Below, in pieces: positions 17,278-25,937 of a DNA stretch of 64,000 nt. Under the pieces are notes generated by a model that had not been told where the DNA came from, made no database searches, and saw only the letters and a program-made list of their open reading frames with translations. Both the position numbers and the translations under genes were made by a program. Location of the stretch: NCBI RefSeq assembly GCF_025460835.1, contig NZ_JAMXAY010000002.1, positions 175,316 through 239,315 on the forward strand. The letters are read 5' to 3'. Numbering within the stretch: the first letter of the stretch is position 1; each line of letters opens with the position of its first letter. Source of the DNA: Parapedobacter soli (lineage in GTDB: Bacteria > Bacteroidota > Bacteroidia > Sphingobacteriales > Sphingobacteriaceae).

Positions 17278-17352
17278 TTTGTCTTTTCATAATTAGGTTT
17301 ATAATTGGTTAGTTTGAAGGCCCCGATTCTCCCCGTTTCGGGGCTTTTCATT
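17278..17352 (+). ncRNA. Short promoter-hairpin-terminator unit, copy 2 (putative small RNA)
   Basis: The second copy of the unit at 14656. TTTG at 17278-17281 and TATAATTG at 17300-17307, 18 bp apart, form a good Bacteroidota promoter. A predicted start near 17314 would give an RNA of about 40 nt. Its hairpin pairs GCCCCGA with TCGGGGC (7 bp plus G-U pairs) around the C-rich loop TTCTCCCCGTT and ends in TTTT. It could also end the upstream SRPBCC transcript. The two copies differ by only a few substitutions and single-base indels. Confidence 0.45.
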
Positions 17353-17414
17353 TCCCGCCTTTTGTTTTTCCACGAAACCATCAAAAAATGATTTCCGGTT
17401 AAGAAAAAGAATAT

Positions 17415-17500
17415 TACCTTTGTGTTAGGTTTAGGTTGATGGTCCCAATCCCTTGGGGCGGATTCCCGTCTAGTTTTAAACGAGACGGGTTTCTTTTTTT
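17415..17500 (+). ncRNA. Putative small RNA with its own promoter and terminator
   Basis: TACCTTTG at 17415-17422 is an exact -7 box. Transcription from about 17429 would run through a small hairpin (CCCAA/TTGGG, 17444-17457, loop TCCC). It then meets a strong terminator (CCCGTCT at 17465-17471 with AGACGGG at 17483-17489, then a T tract to 17500). The product would be about 70 nt. No coding frame of note is present. The terminator abuts the stop codon of the convergent oxidoreductase but has its T tract only in the plus direction, so it serves a plus-strand transcript. Confidence 0.4.
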
Positions 17501-18931
17501 CTAAAACGCCCTGTACTCGCCCGTCAGATACTGATTTGCTTTTTCTTCTTTGAATCTTGCGTTTTTTGCATCCCAGTGCAAGGTTTCGCCAGGAAAACGC
17601 CCGGCAATGGTACCCAAAAGGATAGTCTCTGTCAACTTTGAAGCATATTCGAAGGGTGCGGAGCACTCCCCTTTTCCCAGGCACGCATCTACAAATTGGT
17701 GGTAATGCTTTGGCCCCTCTGTGTCGTAGTTACGGATAGGCTCACCCAAACCATGCTCTTTGCTCACCTTTTCAATTTCAGACGAAATATCGACATACTT
17801 TCCCTTCACAATTTTACGGGGCAGTTGCATGAAGTGGGGCAGCAATAACCGGCCTTTGCTTCCGACGAACATAGCACCCTGGTCGGGCAACTCATAATCA
17901 CCGGCTATCTTCGGGTCTAGCGAGACTTTGCCAGGGGTTTCTGTATTTGCGTTTGCTTTTTTCTTGTCCCCTTGGCTATCCATCCCCGGCAGCACAAGGT
18001 CCTCATGCATTGGTGGGGCACCTGGGCCATCGTACCAGATCCATTTTAGCGACTTGGCGGTGTATTTGGTGCCTGGAAACTCATAGGTTACCGTATTGTG
18101 TTCGGGGAAGCCGAAACCATTTGGAGGGCGGCATTCATTACTGACCGTGCGCGGTACATCCAACTGAAGGGCATTGTAAGGGGTGTCAAAAATATGAACA
18201 CCCATATCGCCTAGGGTGCCGCAACCATAGTCCATTAATTTCCGCCAGACTCCGGGATGGTATACCCCCGCTTTGTAAGGTGGCTTGGGTGAAGTGCCTG
18301 CCCAAAGGTTCCAGTGCAGTTCTCTCGGAATCGGGTCTTCGCCTTCCGGAGGGGGGCCGTCATAGCCGTGGTTTTTAGGCGACCAGGCATGAACGGTATG
18401 TACTTTCCCGATAATGCCCGACTGAATCAAGAATGTGGCCAGTTTGTAGTCATAAAAAGAATGCACCTGGATGCCCATTTGCGTAACCAGTCCTTTTTCG
18501 GTAGCAACTTTCTTCATTTCCCGAGCTTCAGAGACATAGTGACTGAGTGGCTTCTGGCAATAAACAGGTTTGTTCATCTGCATGGCCAGCAAGGAAGCGG
18601 GAGCGTGGGTGTGGTCTGGCGTGGATACGATGACTGCGTCAATTTCATCACCCAGCTCGTTTAACATTACACGGTAATCAAAAAACACACGGGCCCCGGG
18701 GTGGAGTTTGTGGGCGGCTGATAAATTCAGGGCGTCCACATCGCAAAGTGCCACCACGTCTACATCGGGATGGGATGAAATGGCCTTCAGGTCTTCTGCC
18801 CCCATGTTTCCTACACCGATATGGGCAGTGCGCAAACGCTTCCCTGCGGGGAAAGCTTTCAATAGTGAGGGGACCAGCATGGCACCCAGAGCACCCAGCG
18901 TGCTCGTTTTTAAGAATTCACGTTTATTCAT
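17501..18931 (-). CDS. Secreted Gfo/Idh/MocA-family oxidoreductase
   Basis: A 476-residue NAD(P)-dependent oxidoreductase with an export signal (MNKREFLKTSTLGALGAMLV, a Tat-like leader with Lys-Arg rather than Arg-Arg). The Rossmann motif GVGNMG lies at 39-44, PDHTH near 105-109, and the catalytic-lysine motif is QKP at 126-128. The C-terminal half matches the long bacterial family containing NLWAGTSP and YGCGTLGDMGVHIFDTP. Such proteins occur with sugar utilisation loci and usually act on sugars or inositols. The substrate here is unknown, and the gene is not next to the PUL. Confidence 0.9.
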   Translation of the reverse strand: MNKREFLKTSTLGALGAMLVPSLLKAFPAGKRLRTAHIGVGNMGAEDLKAISSHPDVDVVALCDVDALNLSAAHKLHPGARVFFDYRVMLNELGDEIDAVIVSTPDHTHAPASLLAMQMNKPVYCQKPLSHYVSEAREMKKVATEKGLVTQMGIQVHSFYDYKLATFLIQSGIIGKVHTVHAWSPKNHGYDGPPPEGEDPIPRELHWNLWAGTSPKPPYKAGVYHPGVWRKLMDYGCGTLGDMGVHIFDTPYNALQLDVPRTVSNECRPPNGFGFPEHNTVTYEFPGTKYTAKSLKWIWYDGPGAPPMHEDLVLPGMDSQGDKKKANANTETPGKVSLDPKIAGDYELPDQGAMFVGSKGRLLLPHFMQLPRKIVKGKYVDISSEIEKVSKEHGLGEPIRNYDTEGPKHYHQFVDACLGKGECSAPFEYASKLTETILLGTIAGRFPGETLHWDAKNARFKEEKANQYLTGEYRAF

Positions 18932-19050
18932 AACTTAGTATCAATCTTCTTCTTTAATTGTAGCCGAAAGTAAAACTATTGTCGGTTTATTCCAAGCCAT
19001 TTTGAATAAAGATGTCTAGGTGGCACGTTTTTGGCGGGATTTTACCTGCT

Positions 19051-19482
19051 ATGGAAAGAAAAACCATTACACATCTGTTGTTAAGCATCATGCTGCTGAT
19101 TGGAGCAGGGGCTTGTGAAAAGAAAGAGCAGATCCTTACCGGGACGAAGGAAGGTGACGAAGAAAAGCTCCGGGAGCTGCGGGAGAAAATAGATTCGCTC
19201 TCACTGATGTATCCTTGCAGTGATGCGGCTGAGTGGCGGTTCACCGCGGTCGGTAAGAAAGCTTGCGGCGGCCCTACGGGGTATGTGCCTTATTCGACCA
19301 GATTGGATACGGCAGCCTTCCTGAAAATCGTGGAAACCTATACCGAGCTTCAAGATGCATATAACCGTGAATACGGTGTCGCGTCGGATTGTGCCTATGT
19401 AACCCCACCCAGTGAGGTAGTCTGCGAAGACGGCAAACCGAAGTTGGTGTGGGAAGGGCGTGCGTTCGAGCCATTAAAGTGA
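19051..19482 (+). CDS. Hypothetical lipoprotein
   Basis: A 143-residue lipoprotein from the ATG at 19051; an upstream ATG at 19012 would add 13 residues that spoil the signal. The signal peptide MERKTITHLLLSIMLLIGAG is followed by the lipobox Cys (GAGAC). The mature part begins with a charged helix (EEKLRELREKIDSL) and contains four further Cys. Two of these, in CSDAAEW and KACGG, may form disulfides. I do not recognise the family. It lies about 120 bp from the divergent oxidoreductase gene. Confidence 0.65.
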   Translation: MERKTITHLLLSIMLLIGAGACEKKEQILTGTKEGDEEKLRELREKIDSLSLMYPCSDAAEWRFTAVGKKACGGPTGYVPYSTRLDTAAFLKIVETYTELQDAYNREYGVASDCAYVTPPSEVVCEDGKPKLVWEGRAFEPLK

Positions 19483-19674
19483 GCTGACAAGATTTTTCAG
19501 GCATTGGCTGACCTGGGGCAGGTGGGAGGACGGTCCGAACCGGCGGGCCCGTTAGTGCAGGAACCTATGACTTGGCTGATGCGCAGCAAACCCTACAGCC
19601 TTTTCTTGGCCGAATCTCCTGTTTTACTTCGTCTTAATTTGTTGTCAGGTATTTAAAAATTGATGCTTTTAAGT

Positions 19675-19682
19675 TATATTTG
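19675..19682 (+). promoter_or_regulatory. Predicted -7 box for the membrane histidine kinase
   Basis: TATATTTG matches TAnnTTTG exactly. The predicted transcript start, near 19689, leaves about 17 nt to a TTG start codon, which constrains where translation can begin. Confidence 0.45.
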
Positions 19683-19705
19683 TATTTCCTTGTAAGCTGG
19701 GTGTT

Positions 19706-21124
19706 TTGTTGAGAAATAAATTATTGGATTCGATTGCCAGCGCACGCTGGCGATATTGGAATAGCCTGGTAGGTAAACCTGATGAACTGCCGCGACAAAA
19801 CCGTGGGTTTAATGTGGTGTCGACACTCGCATTCCTGCTGTTGGCGATTTTAATACCGCTCGACTGGTATTTGGGGCTGACGGAAATCGCCATGGTGCTC
19901 CTCGTTACCGAAGGGATGCTTCTCGTGATGTATTTCCTTTCGCGGTATCGCGGATGGTACCAAACGGGCCTGCAGGTGTACATGGCTTGGAGTTACCTGC
20001 TGATCACGTTTGTTTTTCTGTATAACGGCGGGAGTGATGGACCTGCACTTTATTTTTTCCTGCTTTCTTACCAGCTCATCATCGTTTTTGCCAGTGAACG
20101 CCTGCAAGCGGTAGGCATGATGTTACACCTTATTTTTCCGGTTGGCCTGTTGGTGCTCGAGTACGTCCATCCAGCTATTGTTATGGCTGGTTACGAATCC
20201 GAAAGCGCGCGATACATCGACCTCATCACTTCGCTGCCCATTATCGTGGTTTCTATTTTTCTAACCACACGGTATCTCCGGAGAGCATACGACCGTGAGC
20301 GGACGGCGGCCGAGGAACGAGCCAAGTTGATTGAACACCAGAGTGAACGCATCAAGAACCAAAACCGGTTGCTGCAGGAAGCCAATCGCGAAAAACTGGG
20401 GCTAATCTCTATTTTGGGTCACGACCTGCGGAATCCCCTGAGCGCGATTACAGGCACGCTTGAAATCCTATCGGAAGAGGAGCTCCCGGCTATGGAGGAG
20501 CGGAAGCTGAAGGAGGACTTGTTGATTACGGCACGAAATACCTCTGACCTGCTGAATAATGTGCTTTCTTGGGTACTCGCTCAGGTAAAAGGAATTCATC
20601 CGGTATTTACTGCGGTGGAACCGATGGCCGTGATCGATCGCGTATTGGCCGTACAGCGGTTTATCGCCGAAAAAAAAGGAATAGCCATTCGAGTGGATGC
20701 AGCCGGTGATGCACCGGTGGTTGCCGATATGGAGATGCTGGAATTGATTATCCGCAATCTCGTCAGCAACGCCATTAAATTTACGGGGCAGGGTGGTGTG
20801 GTAACGGTGGGTGTAATCGAGAATGCCGATGGGGAAGAATGCACCATCTTTGTGCGCGATAACGGCGTAGGCATGACAGACGAAGACATCAAGGAGATTT
20901 TCAACGGGCAAATCCAATCGACCTACGGCACCGAAAGCGAAAAAGGAATCGGCTTGGGGTTGTTCCTGTGCCGGGAATTGACCCACCGGTTGAACGGAAG
21001 AATAAGGGTAGAAAGTGTGCTAGGAGCGGGTTCTACCTTCTATCTCACGTTGCCGGGGGCTCAGGCGGCGGAAGCCGATAACGAAGAGGCTACCGCTGTA
21101 TCCAATGGCGAAGCTTATGCGTAG
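19706..21124 (+). CDS. Membrane-bound sensor histidine kinase
   Basis: A 472-residue kinase. Five or six N-terminal membrane helices span about 36-195. A coiled linker (TAAEERAKLIEHQSERIKNQ) follows, then HisKA with H239 (ILGHDLRNPLSAITG), and HATPase with IIRNLVSNAIKF, DNGVGM and GIGLGLFLCREL. There is no ATG near the 5' end; two TTG codons at 19706 and 19709 are the best starts, because the hydrophobic domain begins soon after and a perfect -7 box lies 24-31 bp upstream. The membrane sensor type resembles 7TM-like or MASE sensors. No linked receiver gene is seen. Confidence 0.9.
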   Translation: MLRNKLLDSIASARWRYWNSLVGKPDELPRQNRGFNVVSTLAFLLLAILIPLDWYLGLTEIAMVLLVTEGMLLVMYFLSRYRGWYQTGLQVYMAWSYLLITFVFLYNGGSDGPALYFFLLSYQLIIVFASERLQAVGMMLHLIFPVGLLVLEYVHPAIVMAGYESESARYIDLITSLPIIVVSIFLTTRYLRRAYDRERTAAEERAKLIEHQSERIKNQNRLLQEANREKLGLISILGHDLRNPLSAITGTLEILSEEELPAMEERKLKEDLLITARNTSDLLNNVLSWVLAQVKGIHPVFTAVEPMAVIDRVLAVQRFIAEKKGIAIRVDAAGDAPVVADMEMLELIIRNLVSNAIKFTGQGGVVTVGVIENADGEECTIFVRDNGVGMTDEDIKEIFNGQIQSTYGTESEKGIGLGLFLCRELTHRLNGRIRVESVLGAGSTFYLTLPGAQAAEADNEEATAVSNGEAYA

Positions 21125-21302
21125 GTTGGGAAAAACTTCTTTTGCCATGCGCTGGTTGACGGCTTTGGAATATGGGGAGTGTGTCTGATCCCATGGCCTT
21201 TCGGATTTTTCGGTCAATGTGGTGGTATTGCTTTTGGGCTGCTTTGATGGGCAAACCAGTTTGCATGCCTGGTCGGCATTGGCCATTGCGAACGTTAACG
21301 AG

Positions 21303-22322
21303 TCACAATGAATTACGAACGATAACCCGCGTCGGGTTCCGTAATACAGTTGTTTCCCGGTTGATGATGGCATGGCTGACGGCCTTTCCCATAGCTTCGA
21401 AATCAGTTGAAATGACCGTAATGCCGTCTTCCAAAATTTCCTTAACAGCCGTATCGTTGTAAGAAATCAGACCGATGTCCTTGCCAAGCTTATAGCCTTT
21501 TCCCCGCGCCAGTTTGATCAGCGCCACATCATCCGTGTCGTACCGGCTGAACGTGATGTAAGCATTGCCTTTCTTGAAACTTCCGGCCTCCACTTCATGC
21601 TCAATGGCATATCGGTATCCATGCTCCATGCAAAATCGCAGGAAACCATCTACCACGTGGCGGGCATGAGTGGCCTCATGGGGCGCGATAAGGACCAATT
21701 TTTTATATCGGGAAAGTCGATCTTTCAACTGGCTTAGCCCATCAAAAAGATCGTGCTCATAATCTTGGAATATACATGAATATTCACCTTCAAGCTTTGG
21801 CTCGTTATAATCGATGATGATTCGCTTTTGTTCCGGTATAAGGTTGAGCACTTCGCTGGGGTCCTCTTTGAGGAAAGTGGCGATAACGAAATGGGTATAG
21901 TTGTGCAGGTTTTCGCGGATGAGGTTTTCAAACACCTTGAAGTTGTGATGATGAAAGTATATATCCACGTCAGCCATATCCCGCAGTTCATCGAACAGCG
22001 TGTGGTAAAACCGATCGCGCATCACGTTCATCTTGTCGAGTAGCAAGAATACGCGATAGGTGTGGTCTACCGATTTCTTTTTGACGTAATAGCCCTTGCG
22101 GTACACGGATTCGATGATGCCTTTTTCGAGCAGGTGGTTGAGCCCCTTGAGCAAGGTCTCTTTGCTCATACCTAGGTCCTTTTCTAGCTGTTTAAGTGAA
22201 GGTAAGCGGTCACCGATGTGGAGCTGGTCCGATTCGACAAGGCGATTGATGTGGTCGACTAATTGCATGTATTTCATGCGGTGGGTTGTTGGCCCGTTAT
22301 TTTCCAGGAGCGCTGTTTGCAT
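21303..22322 (-). CDS. GntR-type regulator with a LacI/PBP1-like ligand domain
   Basis: The regulator has an N-terminal winged helix of GntR type (IGDRLPSLKQLEKDLGMSKETLLKGLNHLLEKGIIESVYRKGYYV). The rest, about 240 residues, is a periplasmic-binding-protein-like sugar domain as in LacI (DIGLISYNDTAVKEILEDGITVISTDFEAMGKA). A perfect promoter box at 22330-22337 rules out the ATG at 22355. Starts at 22322 (nearly leaderless) or 22277 (MKYMQLVDH) remain possible. It diverges from the susC operon, and both promoters carry ACCA-rich repeats, so it very likely controls that operon and itself in response to a sugar. Confidence 0.88.
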   Translation of the reverse strand: MQTALLENNGPTTHRMKYMQLVDHINRLVESDQLHIGDRLPSLKQLEKDLGMSKETLLKGLNHLLEKGIIESVYRKGYYVKKKSVDHTYRVFLLLDKMNVMRDRFYHTLFDELRDMADVDIYFHHHNFKVFENLIRENLHNYTHFVIATFLKEDPSEVLNLIPEQKRIIIDYNEPKLEGEYSCIFQDYEHDLFDGLSQLKDRLSRYKKLVLIAPHEATHARHVVDGFLRFCMEHGYRYAIEHEVEAGSFKKGNAYITFSRYDTDDVALIKLARGKGYKLGKDIGLISYNDTAVKEILEDGITVISTDFEAMGKAVSHAIINRETTVLRNPTRVIVRNSL

Positions 22323-22329
22323 ATGTCTG

Positions 22330-22365
22330 CAAAAATAATCTAAATACCATAACAAACCAAACCAG
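22330..22365 (-). promoter_or_regulatory. Promoter and putative operator of the GntR-type regulator
   Basis: On the minus strand TTTG at 22358-22361 is separated by 20 bp from TATTTTTG (22330-22337), a full Bacteroidota promoter. The -33 region lies inside an ACCA-repeat tract (22346-22365; ACCATAACAAACCAAACCAG on the plus strand). The same kind of repeats lie at the susC start site, which suggests autoregulation. Confidence 0.55.
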
Positions 22366-22456
22366 TGAAGTGCGGATTGAAATGTGATTAATGGGTATTA
22401 GTCGTTGATAATCTTATTTTTTTCAAAAAAAAGTAGTTAATATTAAGATAATACTG

Positions 22457-22502
22457 TATACTTGCAACGTGGTTTGTAAACCAGACCAGACCATACCAGA
22501 TG
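22457..22502 (+). promoter_or_regulatory. susC promoter -7 box and downstream operator
   Basis: TATACTTG at 22457-22464 is a near-consensus -7 box, putting the transcript start near 22471. A 14-bp inverted repeat, TGGTTTGTAAACCA (22470-22483), sits on the start site. It runs into direct repeats of ACCAGACC type to 22500. This is a natural roadblock position for the divergent GntR-type regulator. The rest of the roughly 250-nt leader to the susC start codon holds no recognised feature. Confidence 0.55.
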
Positions 22503-22725
22503 TATTTGAAACCAGTTAGGTAGTCATCACAACATGAAGTTTGTTAAACACCGTATGTGAAATCGATTGTGATGGACTTAACTACCGGCAAGAGGATGCG
22601 AACGGCATGGGAAAGGCATACCCTTCGGTTTGTGATGGAAGCCGGAGCACCATTATGTGATTGAGTAATTTTTTTTCAGCAAAATAAAGTAGTAGATCAA
22701 TTATCAATTTAACCAGAAACAAGTT

Positions 22726-25700
22726 ATGAAGAATTATCGAGCCGTTTTTAGACGGGTATTATTAATTTGCCCTCCTGTGTTGAGGGCGCTGGTTATTAAA
22801 TGTGTGCCGATTGTTTTTTTATTGGCGCATGTGCACTACGCCGCAATGGCGATGTCGCATTCCGTGGAACCGTCGTCAACCAACATCGTTCAGGCTAAAC
22901 GAATCGAGGGGCGTGTGACGGACCAGGACGGAACGCCATTAGCTGGTGTAACGGTTGCGGTGAAAGGTACGTCTGCCGTTGCCATCACTGACGACACAGG
23001 CGTTTATCGTATCGTTGTGCCAGAGGGTGGAACCGTTTTGGTTTTTACCATTGTTGGGTTTGCATCCATTGAACGAACAATAAGCAATAATGCAATCGTC
23101 AACGTTTCGATGACCACTTCGATTAGCGATCTGGAAGAAGTGGTGGTTGTGGGGTATGCCACTCAGAAAAAAATTAACCTGACCGGTGCAGTAGAAAACA
23201 TCAACCTCGAGGATGTACAGGATCGGGTGTTAACGGATGCCAGCCAGATTCTTCAAGGAAAGTCATCTGGGGTGCTGATTACGCAGGTTTCCGGACAGCC
23301 GGGAAGGGACCAGGCGGATGTCCGTATCCGTGGTATTTCATCTATTGACAATAATAGTAACCCGTTGATTATCATTGACGGCGTAGAGTCTTCTTTAAGT
23401 GACGTGAACCCGAATGATATCGCATCCATTTCGGTACTGAAAGACGCGTCTGCGGCATCTATTTATGGAAACCGTGCCGCGGGCGGTGTGTTGATTATTA
23501 CCACAAAACAAGGGCGGAGCGGGTTGGACGTTAATTATGTGGGGACAGTTTCCGTACAGGAACCTACGCGGATTCCGGAGGCTGCTAGCGCTACTGAGTT
23601 TGCCAAGGCTTACAATGAGGGGCGGTTAAATTCTGGATTGCCAATAGGTTACACGGAAGAGGAAATTCAGTTGTTTGAAGAGGCGACGTTACCCGAATAT
23701 AAAGGTGTTAATTTATATGATGAATATTTTTCAAACGCGCTGACCCAAAACCATTACCTCAGTGCCCGGGGAGGGCAGCCGAATAAGTATAACTTTTCAG
23801 TATCCGGCGGATACCTGGATCAAGATGGGATTTTGGTGGGTACAGATCAGCGTAAGATTAGCTATTCGGCGAACGTGAACACATTTTTCCTTGATGGCAA
23901 GCTCAAGGTCAGCGGCCGGTTGCTTGGATACGAGCGCAAGATGAACGAGTTGGATAAATCTACCGAGGGAATTTTACAGACGGTTGGTACAACACGTTCC
24001 ACCGCATATTTCAAATCAACGACTGGTTTATATTCGTATCCGGCCATCAACTACAGCTCTTATGTGAACGGGGGCGGGACGTTTCGTAGCAATGGTAATT
24101 TAAAGTACCAACTGGGCCTCGAACTTAAGCCGGTAGAATCGCTGACTTGGACAGCGATGTATGCCAGTACGGGAAATTCACTGGATTTTACAAGATTCTC
24201 GCCCAATCAGTATACGGCGGGGAGCGTATTTGATGAAGACGGCGTGTACCGACCGTCGTCAATCAATCTGCAGCGGAGCTATTCGACCTTAAGAACATTT
24301 AATTCTACCCTGAGATTTGATGAATCGTTCGCAGAGACGCATAACTTTTCGGCGTTATTGGGTTATGAAGCGATTGCGTTCAAGACAGAAGGGTTCGGTG
24401 CCCAAGGGACAGATTTGTCGGCAAACTTGCCAATCCTGTCGTTAGCCGATCCAGCTTCTATCGCACCGATAGACATTGCCAATGCGCAGCGGACGTCATT
24501 GTCTTTCTTTGGCCGGATTAATTACAATTACGACGAGAGGTACCTTTTGGAAGCGAATATCCGTCGGGATGGTTCGTCGCGTTTTATGGCAGGCAAGCGT
24601 TGGGGTACATTCCCGTCGATTGCAGCGGGATGGGTAGTTTCGAAGGAATCGTTCTTGTCGTCAGTGGATTGGCTGGATTTGTTGAAAATCCGGGGCTCTT
24701 GGGGGCTCCTTGGAAACTCGGGAATTGGAACAAACTATGCGGCTTCGGATGTCTTGTCTGCTGGTCTGGATTACAATTTCGGAGGTACCATTGTGCCCGG
24801 AACGGCCATCTCTTTGCTGGCCAACAGGAATACCACATGGGAAACCACCGAGCAACTTAATATCGGGATCGATGTATCCGTTTTAAACCGGCTGAATATC
24901 AATGTCAATTACTTCGACAAGAAAACCTCCGATATTCTGGCCCGTATCACGATTCCGGGATCATTGGGTATTTCCGGTACGCCGTACCAGAATGTGGGCA
25001 CCATGACGAACAAAGGTGTGGAGTTGGGTGTTGAGTATAACAGCGACCCCGCGAAGGCGTTTCAATACCGTATCAATGGCAATGTTTCCTACCAGAAAAA
25101 CCGGGTGGTTGATATTGGTCCTTTACCCTATATTTTCCATAGTGCAGTATCTGGCTACGCGCCCCCGGCAGGGGTAATCCGTTCCGTTGTGGGCGAGTCA
25201 TTTGGGTCCTATTTTGGGATGGTAGCGGACGGGATCTATCAGGTTGATGACTTCACTTGGCAAAACAATAGCGACCCTAGTATCGATTTTTATGATCGGG
25301 AGTTCGAATTGAAAGAAAATTATGCCGATCCGTCTGGCATTATGCAAAACCCGATGCCGGGGGATATCCGCTTTAAGGACCTCAACAAAGATGGCGTAAT
25401 CGATGATGGCGATCAACAGATAATCGGTAAACCAATGCCCGACTATATTTACTCGCTAAACCTCAATGGGCGCTTTAAGAATTTCGAACTGAATATACTC
25501 GCGCAGGGTGTGCTAGGAGCCGATGCGTATATTATGGGGGCTATGGTGACACCTTTTTGGAACGGGACCGGCAGTATCTCGAAAGAGCTATATGAAAATC
25601 GCTGGACACCCGACCGACCCAGTGAAACCTGGCAGCGACTGTACGACGATCGCACCCGTTCTGGCCTGATATCTTCTTATTACCTGCAGAACGCTGCCTA

Positions 25701-25920
25701 TTTGAGGTTGAAGAACATTACCTTGGGGTATGCAGTTGATCCGGGCCTGTTGCATCGATTGAACGTGAAATCATTAAAATTATTTCTTAGTGTCGAGAAC
25801 CTCTTCACGGTTACCCGGTTGAATAAAGGTTTTGATCCCGAGAAAAGCTTTAATCGGATTACTTCTGATTTTCATCCACAAATACGAACCACCGCATTAG
25901 GATTGAACATTGGTCTATAA
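22726..25920 (+). CDS. SusC/RagA-family TonB-linked outer membrane transporter
   Basis: A 1064-residue outer-membrane transporter for oligosaccharides or other large nutrients. In order: a long signal region (about 1-45); a carboxypeptidase-regulatory-like beta domain (58-130, RIEGRVTDQDGTPLAGVTVAVKG); a TonB-box-like stretch (EEVVVVGYATQKK); a plug (DVRIRGISSIDNNSNPLIIIDGVE); and a 22-strand barrel to the C-terminal DFHPQIRTTALGLNIGL. It is followed after 17 bp by susD. The regulator and operator repeats upstream make it the first gene of a PUL-type operon. The substrate cannot be told from the sequence. Confidence 0.96.
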   Translation: MKNYRAVFRRVLLICPPVLRALVIKCVPIVFLLAHVHYAAMAMSHSVEPSSTNIVQAKRIEGRVTDQDGTPLAGVTVAVKGTSAVAITDDTGVYRIVVPEGGTVLVFTIVGFASIERTISNNAIVNVSMTTSISDLEEVVVVGYATQKKINLTGAVENINLEDVQDRVLTDASQILQGKSSGVLITQVSGQPGRDQADVRIRGISSIDNNSNPLIIIDGVESSLSDVNPNDIASISVLKDASAASIYGNRAAGGVLIITTKQGRSGLDVNYVGTVSVQEPTRIPEAASATEFAKAYNEGRLNSGLPIGYTEEEIQLFEEATLPEYKGVNLYDEYFSNALTQNHYLSARGGQPNKYNFSVSGGYLDQDGILVGTDQRKISYSANVNTFFLDGKLKVSGRLLGYERKMNELDKSTEGILQTVGTTRSTAYFKSTTGLYSYPAINYSSYVNGGGTFRSNGNLKYQLGLELKPVESLTWTAMYASTGNSLDFTRFSPNQYTAGSVFDEDGVYRPSSINLQRSYSTLRTFNSTLRFDESFAETHNFSALLGYEAIAFKTEGFGAQGTDLSANLPILSLADPASIAPIDIANAQRTSLSFFGRINYNYDERYLLEANIRRDGSSRFMAGKRWGTFPSIAAGWVVSKESFLSSVDWLDLLKIRGSWGLLGNSGIGTNYAASDVLSAGLDYNFGGTIVPGTAISLLANRNTTWETTEQLNIGIDVSVLNRLNINVNYFDKKTSDILARITIPGSLGISGTPYQNVGTMTNKGVELGVEYNSDPAKAFQYRINGNVSYQKNRVVDIGPLPYIFHSAVSGYAPPAGVIRSVVGESFGSYFGMVADGIYQVDDFTWQNNSDPSIDFYDREFELKENYADPSGIMQNPMPGDIRFKDLNKDGVIDDGDQQIIGKPMPDYIYSLNLNGRFKNFELNILAQGVLGADAYIMGAMVTPFWNGTGSISKELYENRWTPDRPSETWQRLYDDRTRSGLISSYYLQNAAYLRLKNITLGYAVDPGLLHRLNVKSLKLFLSVENLFTVTRLNKGFDPEKSFNRITSDFHPQIRTTALGLNIGL

Positions 25921-25937
25921 ACCCGTTTTTAACCAAC

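Noticed and set aside
17501..18931. Secreted Gfo/Idh gene as part of the SusC/SusD operon
   Set aside because: It is 4 kb away on the other strand, with a histidine kinase, a lipoprotein and the regulator between them. A functional link remains possible but is not shown.
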